Origin: CADEED01 sp043747875
GTDB taxonomy: Bacteria; Pseudomonadota; Gammaproteobacteria; Steroidobacterales; Steroidobacteraceae
Assembly (NCBI GenBank): GCA_043747875.1
Contig: JAYTOI010000049.1
Location: 25,393-89,392, forward strand
Length of the DNA: 64,000 nt
Direction of reading: 5' to 3'
Positions 16,197 to 24,695 of this stretch are shown one piece after another (position 1 is the first letter of the stretch; every line of letters begins with the position of its first letter). Both the position numbers and the translations under genes were made by a program. The notes under the pieces are model-generated. The model was not told where the DNA came from, made no database searches, and was given only the letters and a program-made list of their open reading frames with translations.

Positions 16197-16313
16197 ATTC
16201 AGGTAGTCGCCGGCTTGGTGCTTTCCTTACAGCCGAACAACAGGTTCGCCTTCACTCCCTTGCGCCCGGGCTCCAAGCGGACCGACCTGGCAAAAAATGG
16301 GACTTTGGGTGGT

Positions 16314-16886
16314 TCATCGATGACCGTATTGCGTGAATACGTAGTCGCGCGACTTCGCGACGGTATGACACGCAAAACCGCACTTCGCATCGTTGCCCTG
16401 TGGCGGCGATCCGGCCAGCGTGCCGGGAGTGAAAGTATCGGTGGCGGCGTGGTAGTCGAACACGGCGTATCCCCATCCACCGCTGTCGGCGAATCGCACG
16501 CTGTCCTTCACCATGAAGTCCACGTTTTGCTGCGTCCCCGGAACGGTGGCGTTGGGGAAGAACTGATTCTTTGCCGGAGCCCAGTGGATTTTCGCCATCC
16601 TGGCGCCGTCGGGAGCCGGCTTGCCGTTCGCCGGGAATCCGGATTTGAAGGCGGCGATCATCGCGGGATTTCCCACGATGACCGCCACCGCCTTGTCGTT
16701 CGAACTGACCGAGATGGCTTCCCAGCTTTCGAACCCCTTGAACTCGGCGAACGAAAGCCCGCCCGGCACCTTCACGCTGTACTTGTCTTGGGTGGGAGGC
16801 GTGCTCGATTCGGCGGCGAATGCGAGTGAGGCGGCGAAGGCGGCGATGCCGGCGAGCGCGCCGAGAGTTTTCAGAACGGTGTGCAT
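16314..16886 (-). CDS. cytochrome P460-family protein
   Basis: The ATG at 16886 begins a signal peptide (MHTVLKTLGALAGIAAFAAS, cleavage after LAFA). The mature part follows the P460 plan: KVPGGLSFAEFKGFESWEAI, VGNPAMIAAFKSGFPANGK, ARMAKIHWAPAKNQFF, VDFMVKDSVRFADSGGWGYA, then the C-terminal haem site AKCGFACHTVAKSRDYVFT. The haem motif is C-GFA-CH, three residues between the cysteines instead of two. P460 proteins are periplasmic and handle hydroxylamine or related oxidations. The gene is the last of a three-gene set with an epoxide hydrolase and an MBL hydrolase (gaps of 23 and 29 bases). Confidence 0.85.
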   Translation of the reverse strand: MHTVLKTLGALAGIAAFAASLAFAAESSTPPTQDKYSVKVPGGLSFAEFKGFESWEAISVSSNDKAVAVIVGNPAMIAAFKSGFPANGKPAPDGARMAKIHWAPAKNQFFPNATVPGTQQNVDFMVKDSVRFADSGGWGYAVFDYHAATDTFTPGTLAGSPPQGNDAKCGFACHTVAKSRDYVFTQYGHR

Positions 16887-16915
16887 GGTTACCTCGTCAA
16901 GTGACTGAATGCGCA

Positions 16916-18196
16916 TCAGCGCATCGTTTTGAATGCAGCGCGCAGCTCCGCCGCGAAGAGCTCCGGATATTCCCAAGCCGCGAAGTGACCGCCGCGGTCG
17001 ACCTTGTTGAAATAGACCAGGTTGCTGAACGCGCGGCGTGCCCAGGTTTCCGGCGGAAGATAGACCTCCTCCGGAAATACGGTGATCGCCACGGGCACGG
17101 TGATCTTGTCGGTCTTCTGGGATCCCGCGCTGATCAGGTTCTGGTCCCGGTTGTTCCAGTACAGCCGGGCCGAAGAAGCGGAACTCTGTGTGAGCCAGTA
17201 CAACGACAGGTTGTCCAACACCTCGTCACGAGTCGGCGTCTGTTTTGCGTCCTTGCCGTACGACCAGTGTTCGAAACCCGGATGCACCAGCATCCATCCA
17301 GCGAGGCCAGCAGGCGAATCGGTGAGACCGTAACCAACAGCCTGCGGGCGCGCGCCCATCATTGCCACATACGTCAAGCCGCCTTTCTGGCCAAACGCTC
17401 GCAATGCGTCGATCACCGCGCGTTCCTGCTCGGTGAGTCCGGCGGGTAAGGGCCCGCCGCCCAGCGCTGCGCCCACTTCGTTAGGCACGGTGGCGGGGAA
17501 GTTGGTGTGAATGCCTGACAATCCCGGCGATCCTTGCCGGCCCATGGCCTGCACGATGCCCGCGCCCCAATCCCCGCCCTGCGCGACATAGCGTGTGTAA
17601 CCAAGACGCGTCATGAGCACTTCCCAGGCGCGCGCGATCCGCTCCGATCCCCAGCCCGGCTCGGTGGGTTTTCCGGAGAAGCCGTATCCGGGCAACGACG
17701 GGATCACGACGTCAAAGGCATCTTCTGCCCGGCCGCCAGATCTCGTTGGCTCGACAAGGGGTTCGATGAGCTTGATCTGCTCGAACACGGAGCCAGGCCA
17801 GCCGTGCGAAATGATCACCGGCAACGCCTTCTTGTGCCGCGAGCGGACGTGGATGAAATGGATGTCGACGCCATCGATGCGGGTCATGAATTGCGGGAAA
17901 GCATTGAGCTGCGCCTCGGCCTTGCGCCAGTCGTAGCCGTCGCCCCAGTAACTCACCAATTCCTTGAGCTGCGCGAGGGGTGGCCCTTGGGAGTGGTCGG
18001 CGACTGTTTCCTTTTCCGGCCAACGGGTCGCAAGCAGGCGCATGCGCATGTCGTCCACTGCGGCCTGGGGAACGTTGACGCGAAAAGCGTGAATCGCGAC
18101 GTCGTCCGCGGTCGCGGCAAGTACCGGCGCCGTGCCGAGCGCCAGGCCCGCCGCCATGTTCCGGGCGGCTTGGGAAATCTGTTGGATGGTGGTCAT
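16916..18196 (-). CDS. epoxide hydrolase (EHN domain, alpha/beta fold), exported
   Basis: The start at 18196 gives MTTIQQISQAARNMAAGLAL, a signal-like N-terminus ending near VLAATADD. The EHN domain follows (IHAFRVNVPQAAVDDMRMRL, LLATRWPEKET, GYDWRKAEAQLNAFPQFM), then an alpha/beta-hydrolase fold: VIISHGWPGSVFEQ with the oxyanion HGWP, VAQGGDWGAGIVQAMG with the nucleophile Asp, and DRGGHFAAWEYPE with the catalytic His. About 426 residues, normal for microsomal-type bacterial epoxide hydrolases. It hydrolyses epoxides to diols. The gene upstream (MBL) ends 23 bases before it. Confidence 0.9.
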   Translation of the reverse strand: MTTIQQISQAARNMAAGLALGTAPVLAATADDVAIHAFRVNVPQAAVDDMRMRLLATRWPEKETVADHSQGPPLAQLKELVSYWGDGYDWRKAEAQLNAFPQFMTRIDGVDIHFIHVRSRHKKALPVIISHGWPGSVFEQIKLIEPLVEPTRSGGRAEDAFDVVIPSLPGYGFSGKPTEPGWGSERIARAWEVLMTRLGYTRYVAQGGDWGAGIVQAMGRQGSPGLSGIHTNFPATVPNEVGAALGGGPLPAGLTEQERAVIDALRAFGQKGGLTYVAMMGARPQAVGYGLTDSPAGLAGWMLVHPGFEHWSYGKDAKQTPTRDEVLDNLSLYWLTQSSASSARLYWNNRDQNLISAGSQKTDKITVPVAITVFPEEVYLPPETWARRAFSNLVYFNKVDRGGHFAAWEYPELFAAELRAAFKTMR

Positions 18197-18219
18197 GAAT
18201 AGCTCCCGTTGAACAATAG

Positions 18220-19233
18220 TTAGTCGATCCGCAGGCTTTGTTCCATCGCGTAGCACTGATCCCAGACGTAGACATCGAAGGCCGCGAGCTTCGGCGACCA
18301 CTTGGGCGTGATGGGATTCACGCACTGAAGCGCGACGCGATCGATGTAGTCGTCGTAGCCCGCCCACGGATTTCCACCATCGGCGGGATTCAGTGTTTCG
18401 CCAGGTTTGGTCGTGGCCAACGCCGTCGCCGCTGCAGCCTTGATGTCCTGATTGAATTCGGACTGCAACTCCACGTCTGCGTGCGTGCCGGTGCGGGCAA
18501 CGTGGCCGCCTACCAACGTGACCCAAGGCAATTTTCTGATCAGCTCGACCTGTTCGAAATGACCTGGCACGTCGTGCGCGACGGCAAACCTTCGCCATGG
18601 CATCCAGCCCGGGAAGACGACGTCGACGACCATGAGCACCTGTTGTGCCGGTGCGTTGATGAAGATGTTGCCGGGTTCGTGCGCGTCGCCATGGTAGGAA
18701 AGTTCGAGCTTCTTGCCGCCGACGCTGAGGACATAGCGGTCCTTGAAGGTGATCGTCGGGAGCGGCCGGTTGGGATCGGCAGCGCGCTTGAGGAGCTTCG
18801 CGGTTTCCACCTGGGCGATGAAGGCGGGGTGACCGCCGAGCGCCGTGACACCCCCGATGTGGTCGATGTGCGAGTGGCTGTAGATGACGTGTGTAACCGG
18901 ATTCGTCGTCACTTCAGCGATCGCATGCGGGATGCGCTTCGCATAGTTAGGGGGTGCGTCCACCACCACGACGCCGCGGTCGTAGACGAGGAACATGGAC
19001 TGGTAGATGTTGTCGGTGACCATGTACAGGCCGTCGCCCAGGTCTTGCAGCCGGTAGCCCTTGTCAGGATCGACGGCGGGGCCGCGCGCCGATTCGGGAA
19101 TGTCCTGGTACTTGGCAATGCGCTCGCCGATGGGTGCGATCTGCGGCATGAGCGGATAGCGCTCGCCGGCAATGGCAGCTGCAGCGCTGAAAACCAGTGC
19201 GCATCGCAGCAAGTGGCGCAGGGCGAGGGCCAT
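18220..19233 (-). CDS. exported MBL-fold metallohydrolase
   Basis: 337 residues with a signal peptide (MALALRHLLRCALVFSAAAA). The zinc motif is HVIYSHSHIDHIGG (HxHxDH, around residues 115-125), followed by GDAHEPGN and a later GGHVAR, consistent with a two-metal lactamase fold. The C-terminal part (YDDYIDRVALQCVNPITPKW) is seen in periplasmic MBL proteins near oxidative catabolic enzymes. It is the first gene of the MBL, epoxide hydrolase and P460 operon, so it may act on the same substrate, for example as a lactonase or esterase. Confidence 0.85.
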   Translation of the reverse strand: MALALRHLLRCALVFSAAAAIAGERYPLMPQIAPIGERIAKYQDIPESARGPAVDPDKGYRLQDLGDGLYMVTDNIYQSMFLVYDRGVVVVDAPPNYAKRIPHAIAEVTTNPVTHVIYSHSHIDHIGGVTALGGHPAFIAQVETAKLLKRAADPNRPLPTITFKDRYVLSVGGKKLELSYHGDAHEPGNIFINAPAQQVLMVVDVVFPGWMPWRRFAVAHDVPGHFEQVELIRKLPWVTLVGGHVARTGTHADVELQSEFNQDIKAAAATALATTKPGETLNPADGGNPWAGYDDYIDRVALQCVNPITPKWSPKLAAFDVYVWDQCYAMEQSLRID

Positions 19234-19564
19234 GAGAAACTCCAGTACCTGGTGTAGCTAGGGCAGCGGGTTCGCAATTGAACAGAGTTGAGGCGTTCAA
19301 TCGATTACGCGAAGGTATCGGACGATACCTTGGTATCGATGCACTTGATTTCTCTGCCATTGCCCCTCGGCAGGAGGCGGAAGAGCCGTGCGACGAGCGA
19401 ATTACATTGGAGCGTGGGCAGCGCTGGTGCAGCGCCTGCCAAATCAATGAGGCGTTGGCTCGCTCTTCTTCACACAGCGCGAGAACGCAGCCGTCGCCGA
19501 AGAGTGGTAGACCTTTGTAAGGCGGGTGGCGCATATTGCGCAGGCAAGAGTTTGAGAACCTCAG
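19234..19564. other. divergent intergenic region
   Basis: It separates the leftward MBL operon from the rightward kinase operon and must hold both promoters. GGTATCGGACGATACCTTGG near 19313-19332 contains GGTATCG/CGATACC, a perfect palindrome that could be a regulator site, followed by a second GGTATCGATGC. No RNA gene or coding sequence is recognised. Confidence 0.45.
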
Positions 19565-21238
19565 ATGACGCTTCAAAGAGGTCGCCCGGTGAATTCGTTT
19601 TCTCCAGAACTCGCAATTCCGTCCGACGTGCTGCGGAAATGGCAGCGAATCGTCGATCTGCTGGCAAACATCATGCGCGTTCCTTCGGCGGTGGTGACCA
19701 AAATGGAACCGCCGCACTACGCCCGCTATGAAGTCATCGTCTCCAGCAACTCGCAGGGAAATCCTTTTCCAATAGATGAGTTCTTCTCGATGGACATCGG
19801 AACCTTTTGCGAAACCGTGATCAAAAGCCGGGCACCGCTGCTGGTCGCCAACGCTCTCGAAGACGATCAGTGGAAGTCGGCTCCCGAAATCCAGGTGGGC
19901 ATGGTCTCGTACCTGGGATATCCGGTTCTTTGGCCTGATGGCCGAATGTTCGGAACCATCTGCGTTCTCGATGACAAGGCGAATTTATATAGCGACCTCT
20001 ATCAGGAGGTCATCTCGCATTGCCGCGATGTCCTGCAAGCGGATCTGCAGACGCTGGACCGCCTGGGCAGTGAACTCGCGGAGCAAGGCGCGCGACTCAG
20101 CGAGCTGTTCGCGCGGGTCCCCGAGGCTGTCGTCATGGTCGATTCCGACTTCCGGATCACGCGCATCAATCCGGAATTCACGAGGATCTTCGGGTACACG
20201 ACAGAAGAGGCGATCGGTCGGCGAATCAGGGATCTCATTACGCCAGACGATCTTCAGGAGGAAGCCGAAAGTCTCTTGTATCGGATGGTTCGGACAGAGG
20301 ACGTATTCGCAGTGGAAACCGTTCGCAGCCACAAGAACGGCACACGTGTTCCAGTCTCGCTCATTTGTGTCCCTGTGCCATTCAAAGGCAGCGGGAATAT
20401 CGGGTATGTGATCTATCGCGACATCACCGAGTCGAAGCGACTTCAGGAGGAGCAGCGGAGATTCCACGAGATTCAACTGGAACTCGCGCATGTAAACCGC
20501 ATTGCGACGTTAGGCCAGCTGTCCGCGTCGATTGCACATGAACTGAATCAGCCGCTGACGGGCATCACTACGAACTGTGCTACCTGTTCGCGGATGCTGA
20601 CCACTGATCCCCCGGATCTCGATGGCGCGCGCGAAGCCGTACTGCGTACCATGCGAGACGGTATACGCGCTGCCAACGTAGTCGAGCGGCTGCGTGCCCT
20701 TTTCAACAAGCAACAGGCCTCGTCCGAGTCTGTGGACCTCAATGAGGCGACACGAGAGGTGATAGGACTGTCGCTCGATGAGATCCAGAGCAGCCGCGTG
20801 ACTGTGCGAACCGAACTCGCCGACGATCTGCCGACTGTCAGCGCCGATCGTGTTCAGTTGCAGCAGGTGGTCCTCAATCTGCTCCGAAATGCTCTGGACG
20901 CGATGAACAACGTTGACGATCGTCCGAGAGACTTGCTGATCAGGACCGAATGGCAAGCGGGCGATTGCGTACAGTTGAGCGTGAAAGATTCGGGGATCGG
21001 TTTCGACCCCCGAGCCATGGCCAAACTATTCGAAGCTTTCTACAGTTCCAAGGCCGATGGGATGGGAGTTGGGCTGTCCGTGAGCCGCTCCATCATCGAG
21101 AACCATCAGGGGCGTCTCTGGGCGGTTCTGAACAATGGTCCTGGAGCGACGTTTCTGTTTTCCGTTCCGTGCCGGGCGCCCAACGCGCTCCAGCAGGCAT
21201 CCGCCGATGCACCCGGTACTTTGGTGTCAGAGCGGTGA
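19565..21238 (+). CDS. GAF-PAS hybrid sensor histidine kinase (FixL-like)
   Basis: 557 residues, no membrane segment. Residues 15-165: GAF domain (MRVPSAVVTKMEPPHYARYE, GTFCETVIKSRAPLLVANAL, YLGYPVLWPDGRMFGTICVL). Residues 180-290: PAS domain (ELFARVPEAVVMVDSDFRIT, RINPEFTRIFGYTTEEAIGR) with a PAC tail ending IYRDITESKRLQEEQ. Then a kinase core with H-box TLGQLSASIAHELNQPLTGI (phospho-His near residue 325), N-box VVLNLLRNALDAMNN, G1 VKDSGIGFDP and G2 SSKADGMGVGLSVSRSI. It is a cytosolic sensor that phosphorylates the two following regulators. GAF pockets of this type can bind haem or small ligands, but none can be assigned here. Confidence 0.9.
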   Translation: MTLQRGRPVNSFSPELAIPSDVLRKWQRIVDLLANIMRVPSAVVTKMEPPHYARYEVIVSSNSQGNPFPIDEFFSMDIGTFCETVIKSRAPLLVANALEDDQWKSAPEIQVGMVSYLGYPVLWPDGRMFGTICVLDDKANLYSDLYQEVISHCRDVLQADLQTLDRLGSELAEQGARLSELFARVPEAVVMVDSDFRITRINPEFTRIFGYTTEEAIGRRIRDLITPDDLQEEAESLLYRMVRTEDVFAVETVRSHKNGTRVPVSLICVPVPFKGSGNIGYVIYRDITESKRLQEEQRRFHEIQLELAHVNRIATLGQLSASIAHELNQPLTGITTNCATCSRMLTTDPPDLDGAREAVLRTMRDGIRAANVVERLRALFNKQQASSESVDLNEATREVIGLSLDEIQSSRVTVRTELADDLPTVSADRVQLQQVVLNLLRNALDAMNNVDDRPRDLLIRTEWQAGDCVQLSVKDSGIGFDPRAMAKLFEAFYSSKADGMGVGLSVSRSIIENHQGRLWAVLNNGPGATFLFSVPCRAPNALQQASADAPGTLVSER

Positions 21239-21687
21239 CGGGTGAAGCGGCGCATCATGCATTCATGGCAATGCGCGCAGATCGGTCTGGAAGATCCGAA
21301 GCAGCCACGACGCGGCCACTCGTGGCGATCGTCGATGACGACCAGTCCGTGCGCGAGGCACTTCCCGATCTCCTGCGAGGATTCGGACTGGCTGCGCAGG
21401 CGTTCGACTCGGCCGATGCGTTTCTGGCTTTCGAAGATATATCCCGGACGCAATGCCTGTTGTTGGACGTTTGCATGCCAGGCATGTCGGGGCCGGAGCT
21501 GCAGCAAGAGCTCGTTTCGCGAGGCATCAGTGTGCCGATCATTTTTATCACCGCCCGGGCTGATGCGTCCCTCCGCGAAAAGCTCATGAAACGTGGAGCA
21601 GTCGCGTGCTTGTTCAAGCCATTCACCGAGCTGCAGCTTCGGATGGCGTTCGTTGCTGCCCTGCCGCAAATCCGCGACTGGCGTTGA
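21235..21687 (+). CDS. single-domain response regulator
   Basis: A GTG at 21235 overlaps the kinase stop (GTGA), which suggests translational coupling; an ATG at 21265 is the alternative start. The receiver domain has VAIVDDDQSVREALPDLLRG, CLLLDVCMPGMSGPELQQEL with the phospho-Asp, and IIFITARADASLREKLMKRG followed by ACLFKPF with the conserved Lys. There is no output domain, so it probably works as a phosphate sink or acts through protein contacts, as FixJ-family single-domain proteins do. Confidence 0.88.
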   Translation: MTGEAAHHAFMAMRADRSGRSEAATTRPLVAIVDDDQSVREALPDLLRGFGLAAQAFDSADAFLAFEDISRTQCLLLDVCMPGMSGPELQQELVSRGISVPIIFITARADASLREKLMKRGAVACLFKPFTELQLRMAFVAALPQIRDWR

Positions 21688-21723
21688 AACTCTTGGTGGC
21701 AATTCGCTGAGAGGGTAGGAGAC

Positions 21724-22440
21724 ATGAACACCGTTGTTGCCCTTGCCCAAGCCCCGAGGATGGCCTTGATGTGCCGCGTCCAGCAGACTGCCCAATCCGA
21801 AATCACGCCTACCGTGTTTGTGGTGGACGATGATGTTTCCGTGCGTGAATCGCTCGAGGCGCTGATCGCCGCTGCAGGGTATCGGGCTGAAGTGTTCGCC
21901 TCTGCAGAAGCTTTTCTGACACATCCTCGGGAGCAGTTAGTCGGCTGCCTGGTGCTCGATGTGAGTCTGCCCGAGCTGAGCGGTCTGGAGCTGCAAAAGC
22001 GCCTCGCGACTCAGGACACATTGCCGATCATCTTCATAACCGGCCGCGGCGATATCCCGATGACCGTGCGTGCAATGAAGGCCGGCGCGGTCGAGTTCCT
22101 GACCAAACCCTACGGGCCGGACATCATCCTGGGAGCAATTGCCAATGCCGTAGAGCGCAGCCGCGGCACCTTGCACGAGCGCGCAACCTTGCAGGCGCTG
22201 CGTGATCGCCATGACTCGCTCACACTTCGAGAGCGGCAAGTCATGGCGCTCGTCGTTCTCGGACTGCTGAACAAACAAGTGGGCGGCGATCTCGGGATCA
22301 GTGAGATCACGGTGAAGGCGCATAGAGGAGCGATGATGACGAAGATGGGCGCGCGATCATTGGCAGAGCTCGTGAACATGGCTGGCCGCTTAGGGCTTCC
22401 CAGTGCGGGAACAGGTTTTAAAGGGTCTGCAGCCAAGTAG
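21724..22440 (+). CDS. FixJ/NarL-type response regulator with LuxR HTH
   Basis: 238 residues. Receiver: TVFVVDDDVSVRESLEALIA, CLVLDVSLPELSGLELQKRL, IIFITGRGDIPMTVRAMKAG, VEFLTKPY. Output: LTLRERQVMALVVLGLLNKQ, VGGDLGISEITVKAHRGAMM, a LuxR helix-turn-helix. It begins 36 bases after the single-domain regulator and likely activates sigma-70 promoters on phosphorylation by the upstream kinase. A first part of about 25 residues (MNTVVALAQAPRMALMCRVQ) is not part of the domain; the second ATG at residue 13 may be the start. Confidence 0.9.
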   Translation: MNTVVALAQAPRMALMCRVQQTAQSEITPTVFVVDDDVSVRESLEALIAAAGYRAEVFASAEAFLTHPREQLVGCLVLDVSLPELSGLELQKRLATQDTLPIIFITGRGDIPMTVRAMKAGAVEFLTKPYGPDIILGAIANAVERSRGTLHERATLQALRDRHDSLTLRERQVMALVVLGLLNKQVGGDLGISEITVKAHRGAMMTKMGARSLAELVNMAGRLGLPSAGTGFKGSAAK

Positions 22441-22510
22441 CGCGGGGATTGCAGGGGACATCGACTTGTTCATGGATCAGCAATTTGCCGATCCACAAAG
22501 GCACTTGCCC

Positions 22511-22535
22511 GATTTCGAATCCCTCTTTCCCGCCA
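22511..22535 (+). repeat. tRNA-Ser 3'-end-like fragment (copy 1)
   Basis: GATTTCGAATCCCTCTTTCC followed by CGCCA resembles the T-arm and acceptor end of a tRNA-Ser gene (TTCGAATCCCTCTCTCCGCCA type). No tRNA body precedes it. A longer stretch from GATCCACAAAG at 22490 is repeated, with small gaps, at 48226-48252. Such fragments are usual leftovers of integration into the 3' end of a tRNA gene. Confidence 0.55.
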
Positions 22536-22670
22536 TTTCTTAGAATCGGCCAGCGTAATTTTCTTACCCGACCACCGGGAAGTCAGCGCTGAGTTTCGCG
22601 CTAAATCCGGTCGATACCCCAGACGATTCCCGGTCACTGGTTCGCTTGCGCGGCCCTATATTCCGAAACT

Positions 22671-22684
22671 TGTATAGCTATACA
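22671..22684. promoter_or_regulatory. palindromic operator ahead of toxin-antitoxin pair
   Basis: TGTATAGCTATACA is a perfect 14-base palindrome, 21 bases upstream of the toxin start at 22706. Its position over the expected -10 region and its symmetry fit an operator bound by the HTH antitoxin encoded downstream, which would autorepress the pair. Confidence 0.7.
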
Positions 22685-22705
22685 GGTTCTGGAATACTGA
22701 TCGCC

Positions 22706-23053
22706 ATGCCAAAGGCCACTCCACCCCTGAAACCGATGACGTTTCTGGGGTCGAGCCGGGACGATCTGCGGGAGATGCCGGAGACGGTCCGGCGCGCGAT
22801 CGGCGTGGAACTGATGATCGTGCAACTCGGTGGAACTCCCACCGACTTCAAGCCCCTCGTCACCGTTGGCGCCAGTGCCTATGAGATCCGCGTCCGCGAT
22901 GTGGCGGGAGCGTTTCGCACGGTGTTTGTGACAAAGTTTGCCGAGTCGATCTACGTGTTGCATGCCTTCCAGAAGAAAACCCAGAAGACCGCGAAGGCGG
23001 ATCTGGATCTGGCGAGGCGGCGGTACAAACTGATTCCAGGAGCGAAGCCATGA
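22706..23053 (+). CDS. RelE/HigB-like toxin (Gp49/DUF891 family)
   Basis: About 115 residues from the ATG at 22706. The pattern is that of phage Gp49-like HigB toxins: MTFLGSSRDDLREMPETVRR, AIGVELMIVQLGG, KPLVTVGASAYEIRVRDVAG, FRTVFVTKFAESIYVLHAFQ, KKTQKTAKADLDLARRRY. Such toxins cleave mRNA on the ribosome. The stop overlaps the antitoxin start by four bases (ATGA). The order toxin first, antitoxin second is that of higBA loci. Confidence 0.88.
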   Translation: MPKATPPLKPMTFLGSSRDDLREMPETVRRAIGVELMIVQLGGTPTDFKPLVTVGASAYEIRVRDVAGAFRTVFVTKFAESIYVLHAFQKKTQKTAKADLDLARRRYKLIPGAKP

Positions 23054-23382
23054 AGAGCGCCACCCGTAAGCCCCGTCGTAAGACCGATGCTCGCCTTGCC
23101 GACACTCGAGTGATTCCCGGTAGCGGCAACGTTTTCGTCGATCTGGGGTTCGATGAAGCCGAGGCGCGAGTGATGGCGTTGCGCGTGCAGCTGATGATTC
23201 GTCTTCGTGAGCGTCTGCAGGAGAGGGGCTATACGCAGGTCGAAGCAGCGAAGCGCTTGGGGATGACTCAGCCGCGCGTGTCGGCGCTGCTGAAGGGCAC
23301 ATGGAAGGACTTCAGCATGGATATGTTGCTGACGCTTGCGACTCGTGCCGGCCTCAAGCCCGAGCTGCGCCTCGCGGCGTGA
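23050..23382 (+). CDS. XRE-family antitoxin (HigA-like)
   Basis: 110 residues with a helix-turn-helix at about residues 50-100: LMIRLRERLQERGYTQVEAA, KRLGMTQPRVSALLKGTWKD, FSMDMLLTLATRAGLKPEL. The N-terminal 40 residues are basic and Pro-rich. It is expected to neutralise the toxin encoded upstream and to bind the palindrome at 22671-22684. Confidence 0.88.
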   Translation: MKSATRKPRRKTDARLADTRVIPGSGNVFVDLGFDEAEARVMALRVQLMIRLRERLQERGYTQVEAAKRLGMTQPRVSALLKGTWKDFSMDMLLTLATRAGLKPELRLAA

Positions 23383-23708
23383 ACTCGCCGCTGTCGGGCA
23401 GCTTCGATTTTCTAAGCGAATCGTTGCTGGCGGCAAATCTGGTGGCAAATCTGGTGGCAAAACCGGAATGAAATCGTCTCGCCTCGCCTCTCGCTTCCAG
23501 TATTTTCAACTGCTTGGATCGACGCCAATTGCGCTCTCCAACTCCAATCCCTCTTTCGAACCAAACTTGTTCAACGGCTCACAGTAGTTGCCTTTCCAAA
23601 CCGCCACCAGATGCTCTGCCGCTCCGGCGGGAAGTCCCGTGTGGATTCCGTCGCAGCGGGAAACGCGCAGATGTCTCAATCAACTTCATTCGCGCTAAAT
23701 TAGACCTC
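23383..23708 (+). other. intergenic region with short tandem repeat
   Basis: It follows the antitoxin gene and contains three near-exact copies of a 12-base unit (GGTGGCAAATCT type) at 23427-23462, and at 23541-23557 ACTCCAATCCCTCTTTC, a possible second decayed tRNA-Ser end. No coding region is convincing here; the frame running into the next gene starts earlier than the protein itself. The promoter of the GlxA-like gene should lie at its right end. Confidence 0.4.
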
Positions 23709-24686
23709 GTGAAAGTGGTCGTTCTGGTTCTTCCCGAGGTCTTGGATTCGAGCCTCGGCATCACGCTCGACGTCTTGTCGACGGCCAATTCCCTGCGCGC
23801 GAGCACCGGACAGAAGCCGCTCTTCGAGGTGGCTGTGGTCGGAACGGGGCCTCTACGCGTCCGGACGGGTGCGGGATTCGAAATCGGGCCCCTCGCAAAA
23901 ATGCCATTGCGACAATTTCCTGTCTTAGTGGTCGTGCCCGGTTCCAACCAGCCCACGCCACAAAAGATCGATGCCTGGCTCGAACGTCGTGAAGTTTTGT
24001 GCGCCGGAGCATGGCTTCGTAAAGCGGCGAAAGCTGGTGCGCACCTGGCATGTTCCTGTGCCGGCACGTTTCTGCTCGGCCACACCGGACTTCTGAATGG
24101 GCACGTCGCGACGACGAGTTGGTGGCTGGCACGGCACTTCAAGAAGCGGTTCGCGTCTGTCGATCTGGACATGGATCGCATGGTCGTTGCCGACGGCCGG
24201 ATTTGGACCGCGGGCGCCGCGCTCGCGCAAGCGGACTTGATGCTCGCGGTCGTTTCGCGCTGGGGTACCTCCGAATTGGCGCAAGATTGCGCGCGCTTCC
24301 TGCTGCTCGACCGGCGCGTCACGCAGAGCCACTATGCGATTGCCTCGCACCTGGCACGGCAGACGCCGACGATCCAGCGCGCGGACCGGTGGATACACGC
24401 GAATCTATCCGGAAAGATCACGTTGGACGGCCTGGCACGCGCGCTGCACATGACGCCGCGCACGCTGTCCAGGCACTTTGCGTCGGCAGTCGACATGTCC
24501 CCTATCCAATACGTACAGCGTCTTCGTGTCGAGCGGGCGGTCCAACTACTCGAGGCGAGCGCCGAATCTATCGATACCGTCGCTGACCGTATCGGCTACT
24601 CGGATGCTTCCATGCTGCGAAAGTTGCTCATTCGCGAAAGAGGCGTGACTCCCAGGATGCTGCGGGCGAGGCCAAAGAACTCCTAG
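23709..24686 (+). CDS. GlxA-type transcriptional regulator (DJ-1/PfpI plus AraC HTH)
   Basis: The GTG at 23709 opens directly into the fold (VKVVVLVLPEVLDSSLGITL). Residues 1-190 are a DJ-1/PfpI-like amidotransferase domain with the nucleophile-elbow region GAHLACSCAGTFLLGHTGLL and ATTSWWLARHFKKRF. Residues 215-320 are the AraC DNA-binding domain: WIHANLSGKITLDGLARALH, MTPRTLSRHFASAVDMSPIQ, YVQRLRVERAVQLLEASAES and IDTVADRIGYSDASMLRKLL. It is a ligand-responsive activator, target unknown. The upstream part of the frame (from 23514) does not look coding. Confidence 0.87.
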   Translation: MKVVVLVLPEVLDSSLGITLDVLSTANSLRASTGQKPLFEVAVVGTGPLRVRTGAGFEIGPLAKMPLRQFPVLVVVPGSNQPTPQKIDAWLERREVLCAGAWLRKAAKAGAHLACSCAGTFLLGHTGLLNGHVATTSWWLARHFKKRFASVDLDMDRMVVADGRIWTAGAALAQADLMLAVVSRWGTSELAQDCARFLLLDRRVTQSHYAIASHLARQTPTIQRADRWIHANLSGKITLDGLARALHMTPRTLSRHFASAVDMSPIQYVQRLRVERAVQLLEASAESIDTVADRIGYSDASMLRKLLIRERGVTPRMLRARPKNS

Positions 24687-24695
24687 CAACCGGCA

